Below, piece by piece: positions 53,161 through 62,690 of a stretch of 64,000 nt of DNA; positions within the stretch are counted from its first letter, which is position 1; every line of letters starts with the position of its first letter. The translations under genes and the position numbers were made by a program. The notes beneath the pieces are model-generated. The model made no database searches. It worked only from the letters and a program-made list of their open reading frames with translations, and was not told the DNA's origin. This DNA comes from Spirochaetota bacterium. GTDB lineage: Bacteria > Spirochaetota > UBA4802 > UBA5368. The DNA lies in contig SCSX01000018.1 in NCBI GenBank assembly GCA_004297825.1, positions 1-64,000 of the forward strand, read 5' to 3'.

Positions 53161-53790
53161 ATGACCGGCGACCTGCACACCCTGCTCATGAGCCGCATCG
53201 ACGAGGCTTTCGAGCGTTTCGATTCGTATTATCCCATCCTCGCGCATACCGTGTACGCGCCCCTCGAGGGCCTGCTCCGCGAGGCGGCCCCTCGGGTGCG
53301 CTGCGGAAAGGGGTGCGACTTCTGTTGCAGCCGCATCGTGGTCGCGTCGCGCATAGAGGCGCTGGGACTCATCGATTATATGCTGGGCTATGCCTCCCGC
53401 AGCGTGGACGACCTACGCGCCCTGGTAAGCCCCCACGCCGCGGCGCTCAAGCAGTTCCTGAACGAGCGGGCGGAAGCGGACGACCGCGACGCGACGTGGT
53501 TCTCGCGCGGCACGCCCTGCCCCTTTCTCGTTGACGGCGCCTGCTCCGTATACGAGGCGCGGCCCCTTTCCTGCAGGGCGTATCATTCCACCGACGAGCC
53601 GGAAAAATGCAGGGAGGCCGTGCGCACCGTGGGACAGGTTCAGATGCTCAAAGACGCCGAGGCCCTCTTCCAGGTGATCGTATCCAGGGTAGCCGGGCGC
53701 GTCGACCCGGTACTGGCGACCGACGGGCTTCTCACGATCATGCTCGACGACGCACTCCAGGAAGACAATTTCAAAAAAGATACTCCATAG
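53161..53790 (+). CDS. YkgJ-family zinc/iron-chelating protein
   Basis: 209 aa from ATG 53161. The start is uncertain, no good ribosome-binding site was seen, and a much longer in-frame reading runs antisense into the M23 gene and is rejected. The Cys clusters are CGKGCDFCCSR and CPFLVDGACSVYEARPLSC, typical of CxxxCxxCC proteins (YkgJ/UPF0153). It probably binds Zn or an Fe-S cluster. It ends convergent with radA, a 20-nt overlap. Confidence 0.8.
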   Translation: MTGDLHTLLMSRIDEAFERFDSYYPILAHTVYAPLEGLLREAAPRVRCGKGCDFCCSRIVVASRIEALGLIDYMLGYASRSVDDLRALVSPHAAALKQFLNERAEADDRDATWFSRGTPCPFLVDGACSVYEARPLSCRAYHSTDEPEKCREAVRTVGQVQMLKDAEALFQVIVSRVAGRVDPVLATDGLLTIMLDDALQEDNFKKDTP

Positions 53791-55114
53791 CCTCGGCGAT
53801 ATTCGCCACGCCGATAGCCTCGCCCGCAAATCCCGCCGCCTTCGTCTCCAGGCTGTCCTTCTTCGAAAGCACGAGCGTCTTGAACCCCGAACGCGCGAAT
53901 TCCTGGATGCGCCGGTGGCATTGCGGGACGGGCCGCACCTCGCCCGAAAGCGCGATTTCTCCCGCAAACCCCGTGTGCGCGGGTATGGGGCGCTCCCGGA
54001 GGCTCGATGCGATAGCCATGGCCACCGCGAGGTCCGATGCCGTCTCGGTAATGGAGAAGCCCCCCGCCACGTTCACGAACACGTCGCAGGTCCCCAGCTT
54101 GAGCATCCCGTGCTTTTCGAGCACCGCGGCGATCAGGATAAGCCTGTTCAGGTCGAAGCCGTCCGCCATGCGACGGGGGTTCGAGAAGTTGGTGAAGGTG
54201 ACGAGCGACTGCACCTCGAAGAGGATGATGCGGCTTCCCTCGAGCGAGGCCGATACGGCGCTCCCCGCGGCGTGCGAGGAAAAGGGGGAGAGGAAAAGCG
54301 AGTTCTTGTCGCGGATCTCCTGCAGCCCTTTTTCCGTCATCCGGAAGAGCCCTATCTCGTTCACCGAGCCGAACCTGTTTTTGAACGCGCGCAGGATTCG
54401 ATAGTCGCGCGAGAAGTCCCCCTCGAAATAAAGCACCGTGTCCACGAGATGCTCGAGCATCTTGGGGCCCGCGATCGCGCCGTCCTTGGTGATGTGGCCT
54501 ATAAGTATGATGGGGATGTCCGTGCGCTTCGCGAGCTCAACCAGCCGGGCCGTCGATTCGCGGATCTGCCCCACGGAGCCGCGGTAGCCGGGAAGCTCCG
54601 CGAGCGAGAGCGTCTGGACCGAGTCGATGACCACGAGCTCGGGTTTTTCCGCCTCGACGACGGCCTGGATCTCCTCCACCGTCGTGCTCGAGGACACCCG
54701 GACCTTTTCCGCGGGGACGGCGAGCCTCACCGCGCGCTGGCGGATCTGCAGGGGGGATTCCTCCCCGGAAAAATAGATGGAGCGCAGGGAGCACGCGATC
54801 TGGAGCGCGAGGGTGGACTTCCCTATCCCCGGGTCGCCGCCGATGAGTATCACGGAACCCGGGACTATGCCACCCCCGGTCACCAGATCGAATTCCGCGA
54901 TCCCGCCGGTGACCCGGCAAGGCGCCTCGCTGGACTCGTCGGCAAGGGGGTGCAGCACCGCCTTGCGCGCTGCGCGGGAATGAACGGGCTCCGCCGCAGC
55001 GATCGTGTTCCACGAGCCGCAGGCGTCGCATCGTCCCGCCCACTTGGGGTGCTCGGCCCCGCACGAGGTGCAGACGAAGCGCGCGTGTTTCTTGTCGGCC
55101 GCCTTGGCCGTCAT
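53771..55114 (-). CDS. radA: DNA repair protein RadA
   Basis: 447 aa. The N-terminal zinc finger (FVCTSCGAEHPKWAGRCDAC), RecA-like core with Walker A GGDPGIGKSTLA near residue 95, the RadA-specific KNRFGSVNEIG and the C-terminal Lon-like domain (GGFSITETASDLAVAMAIAS) are all present. It drives branch migration in recombination. Its start overlaps the MCE gene stop (ATGA). Confidence 0.96.
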   Translation of the reverse strand: MTAKAADKKHARFVCTSCGAEHPKWAGRCDACGSWNTIAAAEPVHSRAARKAVLHPLADESSEAPCRVTGGIAEFDLVTGGGIVPGSVILIGGDPGIGKSTLALQIACSLRSIYFSGEESPLQIRQRAVRLAVPAEKVRVSSSTTVEEIQAVVEAEKPELVVIDSVQTLSLAELPGYRGSVGQIRESTARLVELAKRTDIPIILIGHITKDGAIAGPKMLEHLVDTVLYFEGDFSRDYRILRAFKNRFGSVNEIGLFRMTEKGLQEIRDKNSLFLSPFSSHAAGSAVSASLEGSRIILFEVQSLVTFTNFSNPRRMADGFDLNRLILIAAVLEKHGMLKLGTCDVFVNVAGGFSITETASDLAVAMAIASSLRERPIPAHTGFAGEIALSGEVRPVPQCHRRIQEFARSGFKTLVLSKKDSLETKAAGFAGEAIGVANIAEAMEYLF

Positions 55115-55986
55115 TGCTTCGTTCTATAGAAGAGCTTGGAGGGATCCTGCTTGAGCGAATAGAAGAGGTCGCGCGCGTAGACGGACGCGTCGCGCAGGTT
55201 GTTGTAGACTTCCTCGTCGGTAAGAAGCTTACCCAGGGTGCCGCGGCCGCTCTCTATCCTGAATATGACCTTGTTGAGCTCGGCGGCGACCTCCGAGAGG
55301 TTTCGCATCGTTATGGAGACCTCTTCCTTGTTCTTCTCGGAAATCTGCGCGAGGTTGCGCGAGAGCAGGTTAAGCTGCTCGATGAGTATCTTGGTGTCCA
55401 TGGCCATGGTTTCGATCATCACCCGGGCGGTGGACACGGACTGCTTCACGTCGTAGCGGTTCTCGTCGACCATCTTGTTTAAATTGGCGACGAACCTGTT
55501 CGAGTTCTGGAAAATCTCGGCAAGGATCTCGCCGCCGCTCTTGTCCTGCATGAAGCCCTGGAAGGTGAGCATCATCTGGTCGAAGCTGGGCGGGTCGATG
55601 CCGTACACCTTGTCCCCGTCGCCCAGGAAATCCTCGACGTCCAGGGAAGGGGGGACGAACACGTTAATATATTTTTCGCCGATAATCCCCGTCGTGAAGA
55701 TCGCGAACTTGGTGCTCTTTATGAGCTTGAACTTCCGGTCGATCCACACCGTGACCTCGGTCTTCTCCGACGACTGGCTGATCTCCTCTACCTGCCCTAT
55801 CCGGATGCCCCCCGCGATCTTCACCGGCGCGGAGATGCGCAGGTCGTTCAGAAATCCAAAGTAGACCTTAAGGCGGTATCCGCTCTGGGCCACGTTTATC
55901 TTTGCCAGTATGCCCACGAGGAGCAGGAAGATGGTGAAGCTCACCGTGACCATAAGGCCCACCCGCGCTTCGTTACTGAGTTTCAT
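55111..55986 (-). CDS. MlaD/MCE family protein
   Basis: 291 aa. An N-terminal membrane helix (residues 8-28, VGLMVTVSFTIFLLLVGIL) is followed by one MCE domain (about 36-115: YFGFLNDLRISAPVKIAGGIRIGQV) and a long helical C-terminal region (about 150-280). This is the substrate-binding component of MCE lipid transporters between the two membranes. The partner permease and ATPase (mlaE, mlaF) are not adjacent on the upstream side. Coupled to radA by a 4-nt overlap. Confidence 0.9.
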   Translation of the reverse strand: MKLSNEARVGLMVTVSFTIFLLLVGILAKINVAQSGYRLKVYFGFLNDLRISAPVKIAGGIRIGQVEEISQSSEKTEVTVWIDRKFKLIKSTKFAIFTTGIIGEKYINVFVPPSLDVEDFLGDGDKVYGIDPPSFDQMMLTFQGFMQDKSGGEILAEIFQNSNRFVANLNKMVDENRYDVKQSVSTARVMIETMAMDTKILIEQLNLLSRNLAQISEKNKEEVSITMRNLSEVAAELNKVIFRIESGRGTLGKLLTDEEVYNNLRDASVYARDLFYSLKQDPSKLFYRTKQ

Positions 55987-56178
55987 GCGTCACCTCCAGG
56001 GTCCGTGTCTGACTATACATATCGCGGCGGGGCTGTAAATTAATTTTTCTGGGCGGCATCCGTCTTCCGGAAGCGCCTGGCGGGGCATGCCGGCGTATCG
56101 GCCCCCCTCCCCTTTATAAATCCCGGTGTAGTGGATACGTTTCGTCCAACCGTAATCGAATTATTTTTTTTCAACTGG

Positions 56179-56207
56179 TTGATTTCAAAACGTGGTCTGG
56201 GTACTAT
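56179..56207 (+). promoter_or_regulatory. Promoter of the copper ATPase gene
   Basis: TTGATT (56179-56184), 17-nt spacer and TACTAT (56202-56207) on the plus strand. Initiation near 56214 excludes an in-frame start at 56192 and supports ATG 56228. No clear CueR- or CsoR-type operator was recognised in the 241-nt divergent region with the MCE gene. Confidence 0.45.
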
Positions 56208-56227
56208 CTTCTCACCGAGGTGCTGCA

Positions 56228-58453
56228 ATGAACAGGCAATCCGAGATCGATCTGAAAATTGGGGGAATGAGCTGCGTGATGTGCGCGCGCACGGTCGAGA
56301 ACGCGCTCACGGGGCTGGACGGTGTGGAAACCGCCGAGGTTAACCATGCGACCGGTTCGGCGCGGGTAAAATTCGCACGCGACCCGCTGGGACTCGACAT
56401 CATGCGCAAGGCCATCCACGAGGCCGGTTACGAGGTGCTGGGTTCCGCGGATGAGGATTCGTCCGGCGCCGAGGACGCGTGGCGGGAGCGCGATCTCCGG
56501 GGAAAGAGGAACCGGTTCATCGCCGGCATCGCCGGCGGTTTCGTGCTGATGGGGCTCATGTACCTCCCGGAGCTGTTCCCCGTGCCCCTGCACCTTGCGC
56601 TCCTCGCGCTCTCGCTCCCGCTCTTCGTCTACACCGCCGCCCCGATTTTTCTCGCGGCCTGGCGGGCGCTGCGGAACAGGAACCTTTCAATGGACGTGAT
56701 GTACGCGATGGGGATCGGGACCGCGTACGGCGCGAGCATCCTGGGCGCGCTGGGCGTGCTGCCGCATCATTTCATGTTCTACGAGACGGCCGTGATGCTC
56801 GCGGGCTTCCTCATGCTGGGGCGCTACCTGGAGAGCCGCGCGCGCGGGCGCACGTCGGATACCATCAGGAAGCTCATCGCGCTCAATCCCGAGACCGCCC
56901 TCCTCGAATCGGACGGCGCCGAACGGGAAATTCCGCTGGGCGAGGTGCGTATCGGCGACATCCTCGTGGTGAAGCCCGGGGCGAGGGTCCCGGCCGACGG
57001 GACCGTGATGGGCGGAGAAAGCTTCGTGAACGAATCCATGCTCACCGGGGAGCCCGTTCCCGTCCGCAAGGCGGAAGGAAGCCGCGTAACGGGCGGCACG
57101 CTCAACACCAACGGCGTGCTCCGCGTGCGCGCGGAACGGGTAGGGGAGGAAACCGTGCTCGCGCAGATCGTCCGGCTGGTCAGGCACGCCCAGGGATCGC
57201 GTCCCCCGGTCCAGCGTATTGCCGACAGCGTGGTGGGCTGGTTCATCCCGGTCATACTCACGGTCGCCGTGCTCGCGTTCGCCTCCTGGTATTTCCTCGC
57301 CGGGGAATCGCTCCTCTTCTCGTTCACCGCGTTCGTGAGCATCCTGGTCATCGCGTGCCCCTGCGCGCTGGGCCTGGCCACCCCCACCGCGGTGACGGTA
57401 GGGATAGGACGCGCCGCGGAGCTCGGTATCCTGGTACGCGACGGCGAAACCCTTGAAAAGGCGTCCGGAACGACCGACGTTCTCTTCGACAAGACCGGTA
57501 CGTTGACCCAGGGGCATCCCTCGATTGTAGAGACGCTTCCCTTCGGGACGGATGAGGCCGACCTGCTCGCCTGCGCCGCGGCCGCGGAAAAAAACTCCGA
57601 GCATCCGCTGGCCGGCGCCGTCATGCGGCACGTTCAGTCGCGCGGAATAGCCGTTCCGCCGGTGGATTCGTTCGGCGCGGTCGCGGGTCAGGGCGTCCGT
57701 GCGGTTCTTGACGGACAGGCGATTCTGGCCGGCTCGCCCGCGTATATCGAGCGGGAGGGCATCGTGCTTCCCGGCGCCGCCCGGGAAGCGGTTGTCCGAA
57801 TGGAAGACCGGGGCGCCACCGTGATCGCGGTCGCACACGGGGGCCGTGTCCTGGGCCTCCTGGGCGTGGCGGATCGCATACGGGAAAGCGCCGCCCCGGC
57901 AGTGCGCGCGCTTAAAGAGATGAACATATCGGTGCACATGATAACCGGCGATAACGAGCGGACAGCCATGGCCGTGGCCCGGGAAACCGGGATAGAGACG
58001 ATCATCGCGGGGGTGCTTCCGGGAGACAAGGCGGCGGAGGTGGAACGGCTCCGGGGGGCGGGCAGGAGCACCGCGTTCGCGGGGGACGGCATCAACGACG
58101 CCCCGGCGCTCGCCTCCGCCGGCGTAGGGATCGCGCTTTCCGGCGGCACCGATATCGCGGTCGAGAGCGGGGACATCGTCCTCATGAAAAACGACCTGCG
58201 CGACGTGCCCGCCGCGCTCGAACTGGGCCGGGCGGTCATGGCGCGCATACGGGTCAACATCTTCTGGGCCTTCGCCTACAACATGCTTCTCGTCCCGGTC
58301 GCCGCCGGGGCGCTCCATCCCTTGTTCGGGATATCGTTCCGCCCGGAGCTCGCGGGCCTCGCGATGGCGATGAGCTCGGTCACGGTGGTGAGCATGTCGC
58401 TGCTCTTGAAGCGCTTCGTTCCCAATGTGTACGGGAAGGGACGCGCTACCTGA
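56228..58453 (+). CDS. copA: Copper-exporting P1B-type ATPase
   Basis: 741 aa from ATG 56228 (GAGG upstream). One N-terminal HMA domain has GMSCVMCARTVE (Cys16, Cys19). Then come eight expected membrane helices, the phosphatase motif LTGEP, the membrane metal site ACPCALGLATPTAV, phosphorylation motif FDKTGTLTQG, the SEHPLA motif (nucleotide-binding His) and AGDGINDAPALA. The CPC motif marks Cu(I) specificity. It exports copper from the cytoplasm. Its 3' end overlaps the MFS gene by 8 nt, convergent. Confidence 0.94.
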   Translation: MNRQSEIDLKIGGMSCVMCARTVENALTGLDGVETAEVNHATGSARVKFARDPLGLDIMRKAIHEAGYEVLGSADEDSSGAEDAWRERDLRGKRNRFIAGIAGGFVLMGLMYLPELFPVPLHLALLALSLPLFVYTAAPIFLAAWRALRNRNLSMDVMYAMGIGTAYGASILGALGVLPHHFMFYETAVMLAGFLMLGRYLESRARGRTSDTIRKLIALNPETALLESDGAEREIPLGEVRIGDILVVKPGARVPADGTVMGGESFVNESMLTGEPVPVRKAEGSRVTGGTLNTNGVLRVRAERVGEETVLAQIVRLVRHAQGSRPPVQRIADSVVGWFIPVILTVAVLAFASWYFLAGESLLFSFTAFVSILVIACPCALGLATPTAVTVGIGRAAELGILVRDGETLEKASGTTDVLFDKTGTLTQGHPSIVETLPFGTDEADLLACAAAAEKNSEHPLAGAVMRHVQSRGIAVPPVDSFGAVAGQGVRAVLDGQAILAGSPAYIEREGIVLPGAAREAVVRMEDRGATVIAVAHGGRVLGLLGVADRIRESAAPAVRALKEMNISVHMITGDNERTAMAVARETGIETIIAGVLPGDKAAEVERLRGAGRSTAFAGDGINDAPALASAGVGIALSGGTDIAVESGDIVLMKNDLRDVPAALELGRAVMARIRVNIFWAFAYNMLLVPVAAGALHPLFGISFRPELAGLAMAMSSVTVVSMSLLLKRFVPNVYGKGRAT

Positions 58454-59822
58454 TCTTCCCGCGCGCGAGCGAGGCGTAAATTCCCGCCCCGCACATGACG
58501 GCGAAGATGCCGAAGGCGAGCTTCATTGATTGTAGGAACTGGGGGTGGTTTTCGGGGCCGATCTTCGCGTGTCCCACGAAAAGCGCGAAGATGAGCATCG
58601 CGATCCCCATGCTGAGCATCTGCCCCACCAGGCGCATCGTCCCTATGGTGCCGGAGGCGACACCGTACTGCCTGCTCTCCACGGAGCTCATCACGGCGTT
58701 CGTATTGGGGGACGAGAAGAAGGCGAACCCGAACCCGAGCACAACCAGGCACGCGATAATGAACCAGAGCGGCGTGTCCTCGCGCACGAACGTGAGGAGT
58801 CCCAGCCCTGCCGTCGTGAGCGCCATTCCTATCGACGACACCACCCTGGGCTCGATCCTGTCCGAAAGCCTCCCGGCGAACGGGGAGAAGAGCGCCATGA
58901 TGACGGGCTGGGCGACGAGCACGATCCCCGCCTCCCTTGGACCCATTCCCTTGATATACTGGAGATAGAGCGAGAGGAGAAATCCCACCGCGAAGGTCGC
59001 GCAGTAGTTGATGAGCGCCGCGAGGTTCGACATGGCAAACGCGGTGTTTTTCCAGAACAGATCCAGGTGCAGCACGGGGAATTTCACGCGTTTCTCCCAG
59101 ATCACGAACACGACCAGGAGCGCGAATCCCGCCGCAGTAAGCCCCGCTGCGCCGGGGGCGGGAAGCCTCGAAAATCCGTACATCATGAATATGAGACCCA
59201 GCACGTAAAGAACGGAGCCGGCCGCGTCGAACCTCTCTCCCTTCGATTCCGCCCACTCGGCGGGGAGGTACCGGTAGACCATGAGAATCACCGCGAGGCC
59301 CATGGGCACCATCACGAGGAAAATTGAGTGCCAGCCTGCGTAATGCGCGAGCAGCCCCCCGAGAAAGGGCCCCATCGAAAGCCCCAGGTACACCGCCGCC
59401 ACGCTCACGCCGATCACCCTTCCGCGCTCTTTAGGGGGAAACACCGAGGTGAGAATGGCGAGCGCGTTCCCGAAGACCATCGCGCTTCCCAGTCCCTGCA
59501 GGGCCCTGAAAAGGATGAGCGAGGCAGCGTTCCAGGCGAAGACCGCCCCAAGCGCCGATGCCGTGTAGAGCCACATCCCGATCGTGAATATTTTTTTTCG
59601 GCCGTAGATATCGGCGATCCGCCCGAAGGGGACCAGGAAGGCGGCCGCCGCGAGCAGGAAGGACGAGGCCACCCAGCCCAGGTCCATCGCGTCCATCCCG
59701 AACTGCTCGCCGATCATGGGCAGCGCGATATTCACCGCGGCGCTTATGAAGGGCGTGATGAACGACACCATGGTCGCCATGATGAGAACGGGAAATTTTT
59801 TTACCTGCGTGCCGGTGTTCAT
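58446..59822 (-). CDS. MFS transporter, DHA2 (EmrB/QacA) type
   Basis: 458 aa, about 14 hydrophobic helices. The motif-A loop appears as FGRIADIYGRKKIFTIGMWL, and QGLGSAMVFGNALAILTSVF matches the family's motif in helix 4-5. It is probably a proton-driven drug exporter. No TetR or MarR regulator is adjacent and no EmrA-type adaptor is encoded beside it. Confidence 0.87.
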   Translation of the reverse strand: MNTGTQVKKFPVLIMATMVSFITPFISAAVNIALPMIGEQFGMDAMDLGWVASSFLLAAAAFLVPFGRIADIYGRKKIFTIGMWLYTASALGAVFAWNAASLILFRALQGLGSAMVFGNALAILTSVFPPKERGRVIGVSVAAVYLGLSMGPFLGGLLAHYAGWHSIFLVMVPMGLAVILMVYRYLPAEWAESKGERFDAAGSVLYVLGLIFMMYGFSRLPAPGAAGLTAAGFALLVVFVIWEKRVKFPVLHLDLFWKNTAFAMSNLAALINYCATFAVGFLLSLYLQYIKGMGPREAGIVLVAQPVIMALFSPFAGRLSDRIEPRVVSSIGMALTTAGLGLLTFVREDTPLWFIIACLVVLGFGFAFFSSPNTNAVMSSVESRQYGVASGTIGTMRLVGQMLSMGIAMLIFALFVGHAKIGPENHPQFLQSMKLAFGIFAVMCGAGIYASLARGKIR

Positions 59823-59931
59823 GCCCCCGTCCCCTGAATATTCTTTACGGCTTTTAGGGCGCCGATACGCCGTCCCCGGGCCGGGCGAAACGCCTGCCGG
59901 ACCATGCCGGAAAACCCGTACCGGGAAACGC

Positions 59932-60360
59932 TCAGCCGCCTATATCGAACCATTCCCGTATGAAGTGCTCCAGCTTTTCGTCGATCACCGCGCCCGCCCT
60001 TCCGGCGCACATCCCTACCCGCAGCGAGATGCGGCTGCCGTCGTCCCAGGGCCACCAGGCCGCGTAGAGCAGCGTATGCACCCCGTCGTCGCTCGCGAAT
60101 ACCACCTGCCCGGGTCGAATGTCGAGCCGCGAGCGAACCAGGTCGTGCACCATGGCCGAGGCCTTTTCGATCGTCGTCACGTCCCATTTCCCCATGAAAC
60201 GCCCGATCACCTGGGCGCAGATACGCTCGTGGTCCTTCGCATCAAACACGAGGAGCGCGGTCCGGAAGCGCTCGTCCCACGCCCAGGCGTACCCGGCGGG
60301 CGTCTCCCGGGCGATGCTCGTGCATATCTGCTTCAGCGCTTCAAGGCCGTGTGAGCTCAT
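59932..60360 (-). CDS. Hypothetical cytoplasmic protein
   Basis: 142 aa from ATG 60360 (GGAG upstream; a 13-codon extension is possible but unlikely). Alpha/beta composition, Trp-rich (YAWAWDERFRTALLVF, YAAWWPWDDGSRISLRVG), no signal peptide or recognised motif. It lies 109 nt upstream of the MFS gene on the same strand and could be co-transcribed with it. Unknown function. Confidence 0.65.
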   Translation of the reverse strand: MSSHGLEALKQICTSIARETPAGYAWAWDERFRTALLVFDAKDHERICAQVIGRFMGKWDVTTIEKASAMVHDLVRSRLDIRPGQVVFASDDGVHTLLYAAWWPWDDGSRISLRVGMCAGRAGAVIDEKLEHFIREWFDIGG

Positions 60361-60405
60361 TGAAGGAATTCTCCCCGCGGCATCCCCCCGGGTCAACAAT
60401 AATGC

Positions 60406-60435
60406 AAAAGCCGCGGCATGGCCGCGGCTTTTTTT
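60406..60435 (-). terminator. Bidirectional intrinsic terminator after the lipase gene
   Basis: Stem GCCGCGGC/GCCGCGGC (60410-60417 and 60421-60428) with a 3-nt loop. T4 follows on the minus strand and T8 on the plus strand. It lies 27 nt after the lipase stop and 46 nt before the next minus-strand gene. Confidence 0.8.
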
Positions 60436-60454
60436 GCGTGTATGTCTTTTTTTC

Positions 60455-61339
60455 TCAGTATCCTTTTTCCTGGAGCTCGCTCACGACGTCCACGTAGAAA
60501 TCCGGGGCGCTAAAGCCGGGCGTAAAGCCCAGGAACTGGTCGACCTGGTGCAGGTGATTGACCCCCGCGCACCACCACGCCCCCGACAGCGTTCCCCTGA
60601 AGTTTCCCCATTTCGCGGAATTGATGGAAACCAGCCCGTCGTTATCCCCTTCGTAGCCCAGCATGATGAGCCATGTCGCCGCGAGGAGCTCGCCGGCGAG
60701 GATGTTTTTAATCTTGGAAGCCCAGCTCTGGTAGTAGACGCCGGGCACGTTCGGGGTGTTGGGATTGAATACGTTTATCATGTTCGCGCGCACCATGTCG
60801 CGCCCGTTCTGGGCGGCATCGCCGTTCTTGTCGCCGAACAGGATCGTGTACACCAGGTCGAGCGTCCCTCCCACGAAGGGCTCGAAGGCGTCCGGAATGG
60901 CCCCCATGATGAGATCCGCGACGGCGCTGCCGCGATGCGGCCCGCCCATGCTCGTATAGCTCGCAACCTTGGATGAAAGTCCCAGGTTCGTGATTGCGTA
61001 CCGCGAATAGATGGCGCCGTGGCTGTGGCCGATAACGTTCACCTTGGAGGCGCCGGAGGCGGCCAGGAAATAGAGCACGTTGGCCTTGAACTGGGCGCCC
61101 TTGTTCGCCGTGGAATCCATGCCGTTCACGTTGGAGATATAGACCTCCGCGCCTTCGTCGCGCAGGGCGTCGGGTATGTTCCACCAGTAGTCGACTATCC
61201 TCACGATTTCCGACTGCGTTCCCATGCCGTGGGCGAGGACGATGGGATACTTCGTCGCGCAGGGCGATGAGTCTCCGCCGGCAAACGCGGCCGCCGGGAT
61301 TACGGCTAAAAGAACAAGCATCAATGACTTTCTAAGCAT
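60455..61339 (-). CDS. Secreted triacylglycerol lipase (alpha/beta hydrolase)
   Basis: 294 aa with a cleavable signal peptide (LMLVLLAVIPAAAFA). The lipase fold has the oxyanion region VLAHGMGT, nucleophile GHSHG (Ser near residue 106), acid region EGDNDGLVSINSAKWG and catalytic His in GVNHLHQVDQF. This matches family I (Pseudomonas LipA-like) lipases, which have a calcium site near the last His. No foldase gene (lif) is adjacent. Monocistronic, ending at the terminator at 60406. Confidence 0.9.
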   Translation of the reverse strand: MLRKSLMLVLLAVIPAAAFAGGDSSPCATKYPIVLAHGMGTQSEIVRIVDYWWNIPDALRDEGAEVYISNVNGMDSTANKGAQFKANVLYFLAASGASKVNVIGHSHGAIYSRYAITNLGLSSKVASYTSMGGPHRGSAVADLIMGAIPDAFEPFVGGTLDLVYTILFGDKNGDAAQNGRDMVRANMINVFNPNTPNVPGVYYQSWASKIKNILAGELLAATWLIMLGYEGDNDGLVSINSAKWGNFRGTLSGAWWCAGVNHLHQVDQFLGFTPGFSAPDFYVDVVSELQEKGY

Positions 61340-61457
61340 TCAAACCCTCCGGCTGTTTCTATTTATTGAACTAAGTTAAACATAGAACAAGGGTTCATTT
61401 TAGTCAATAAAAATCCGCCTGGACGGTTTAAAAAATTACGAAGTTAATATTAACATT

Positions 61458-62462
61458 TTAAACGTGCATCGTCACCCCATGCCCGGGATCGTCGGTGAGT
61501 ATCTCGAACGCGGCCCGGTTCGCGGTCTCCATTCTAATGGGCCTCTTTCCGGGCAGGGTGAGCGTGAGGGCGCACGAGGCGATTTTGCAGTTGAGGCAGA
61601 ATTTGCTCCCCCCGGGCGGATTGCGATACGTGAGCCCCACGAAATTTTTCGGGTCCGATACCAGCTCGCCCCCAATGCGCGCCTGCCTGTTTTCCGAGAA
61701 AAATTTCCAGTGGAAATTGCCAAAACTGCCCCGCGCCCTGAGCGCCTGGCGGATGGTATTGAGCCCATAATCCACGCCGTCGTGCCGCAGGGAGATCATG
61801 GTCAGATAGGGCGTCCACAGCGGTCCGATCTTCACCCTTCCGGTCCCGATCTCCAGGAAGCTCGCGGGCGCGTTGTCGAATCTCGCGACCTGTCCCCAGG
61901 CATAGTCGTCGGTATGCCTGCTTCCCCAGTTGTGATTCTGGCTCCCGGTCCATGCATCCACGCGGTGCACGGTCCCGTCCACGGTGAGATTTCCGGAAAA
62001 AGCGGCGAGCGGCAGACCCACCAGGCTCTTTGCACGGGGAAAGCCCTTCGCATAGAGCGCCGGGGCGAACAGGTAGAGCGGGGGCTCGTTTCCTTTATAG
62101 GCGAGGTCCCAGGCCACCGTGTGTCCCCGGTGATGCGCGGTTCCCTTCAACCTTCCGGTTTCCAGAAAGGCGCCCCCTATCCGCACCCCCAGGGTATCGG
62201 GGGAAAATGCACACTTAACTGCCGGGAGTTCCTCCCTGACCGAGACATGCCTCCCCGTCGCTCCGTCGAACCAGGTCGCCCAGAGCTCTCCGATCGCGCT
62301 GCCGGGTTCGCCCTTCGGCACGAATATGGTATACCTTATCCAGAAGGCCTGCGCCTTGACGGGATGGTTCGCGCGCAGGAAGAAGCTTTCGTAATGGCCG
62401 GTTTTCATGCCCTCACGGTATCGTGAAAAATTATAATTTGCTGCAAGCGGATGAGTTTTCAT
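61458..62462 (-). CDS. CrtC/lipocalin-like carotenoid or lipid hydratase homologue
   Basis: 334 aa, no signal peptide, beta-rich. The motif GSQNHNWGSRHTDDYAWGQ resembles the HDHNWG region of CrtC-type hydroxyneurosporene synthases and related two-domain lipocalin-like proteins. Other features are a paired-Trp FWIRYTIFVPKGEPG start and a late CxxC (FCLNCKIASC). Good AGGAG site before ATG 62462. No carotenoid gene is nearby, so the substrate is open. It lies upstream of and in line with the lipase gene, 118 nt apart. Confidence 0.68.
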   Translation of the reverse strand: MKTHPLAANYNFSRYREGMKTGHYESFFLRANHPVKAQAFWIRYTIFVPKGEPGSAIGELWATWFDGATGRHVSVREELPAVKCAFSPDTLGVRIGGAFLETGRLKGTAHHRGHTVAWDLAYKGNEPPLYLFAPALYAKGFPRAKSLVGLPLAAFSGNLTVDGTVHRVDAWTGSQNHNWGSRHTDDYAWGQVARFDNAPASFLEIGTGRVKIGPLWTPYLTMISLRHDGVDYGLNTIRQALRARGSFGNFHWKFFSENRQARIGGELVSDPKNFVGLTYRNPPGGSKFCLNCKIASCALTLTLPGKRPIRMETANRAAFEILTDDPGHGVTMHV

Positions 62463-62545
62463 GGGGATTGCTCCTGGTAACGTATACTATTAGTCCCAAA
62501 GGCAATTACGCAAGGAGATATTCTTTTCAAAATATCCGAATCTTC

Positions 62546-62574
62546 TTGACTAATATAGACTACGATTCTATGTT
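62546..62574 (+). promoter_or_regulatory. Promoter of the START-domain gene
   Basis: TTGACT (62546-62551), 17-nt spacer and TATGTT (62569-62574) on the plus strand, 117 nt before the ATG at 62691, in the divergent region with the CrtC-like gene. Confidence 0.5.
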
Positions 62575-62690
62575 AGCACATTCGGCAAGCACATAGTCGA
62601 AATGCCGATCGCCACTATACACCAGCTCGAAAAAGTATTGCAGCAGTCGAAGGGTCAGATAATAACGAGTACACTTGGAGGAGAACAGGA

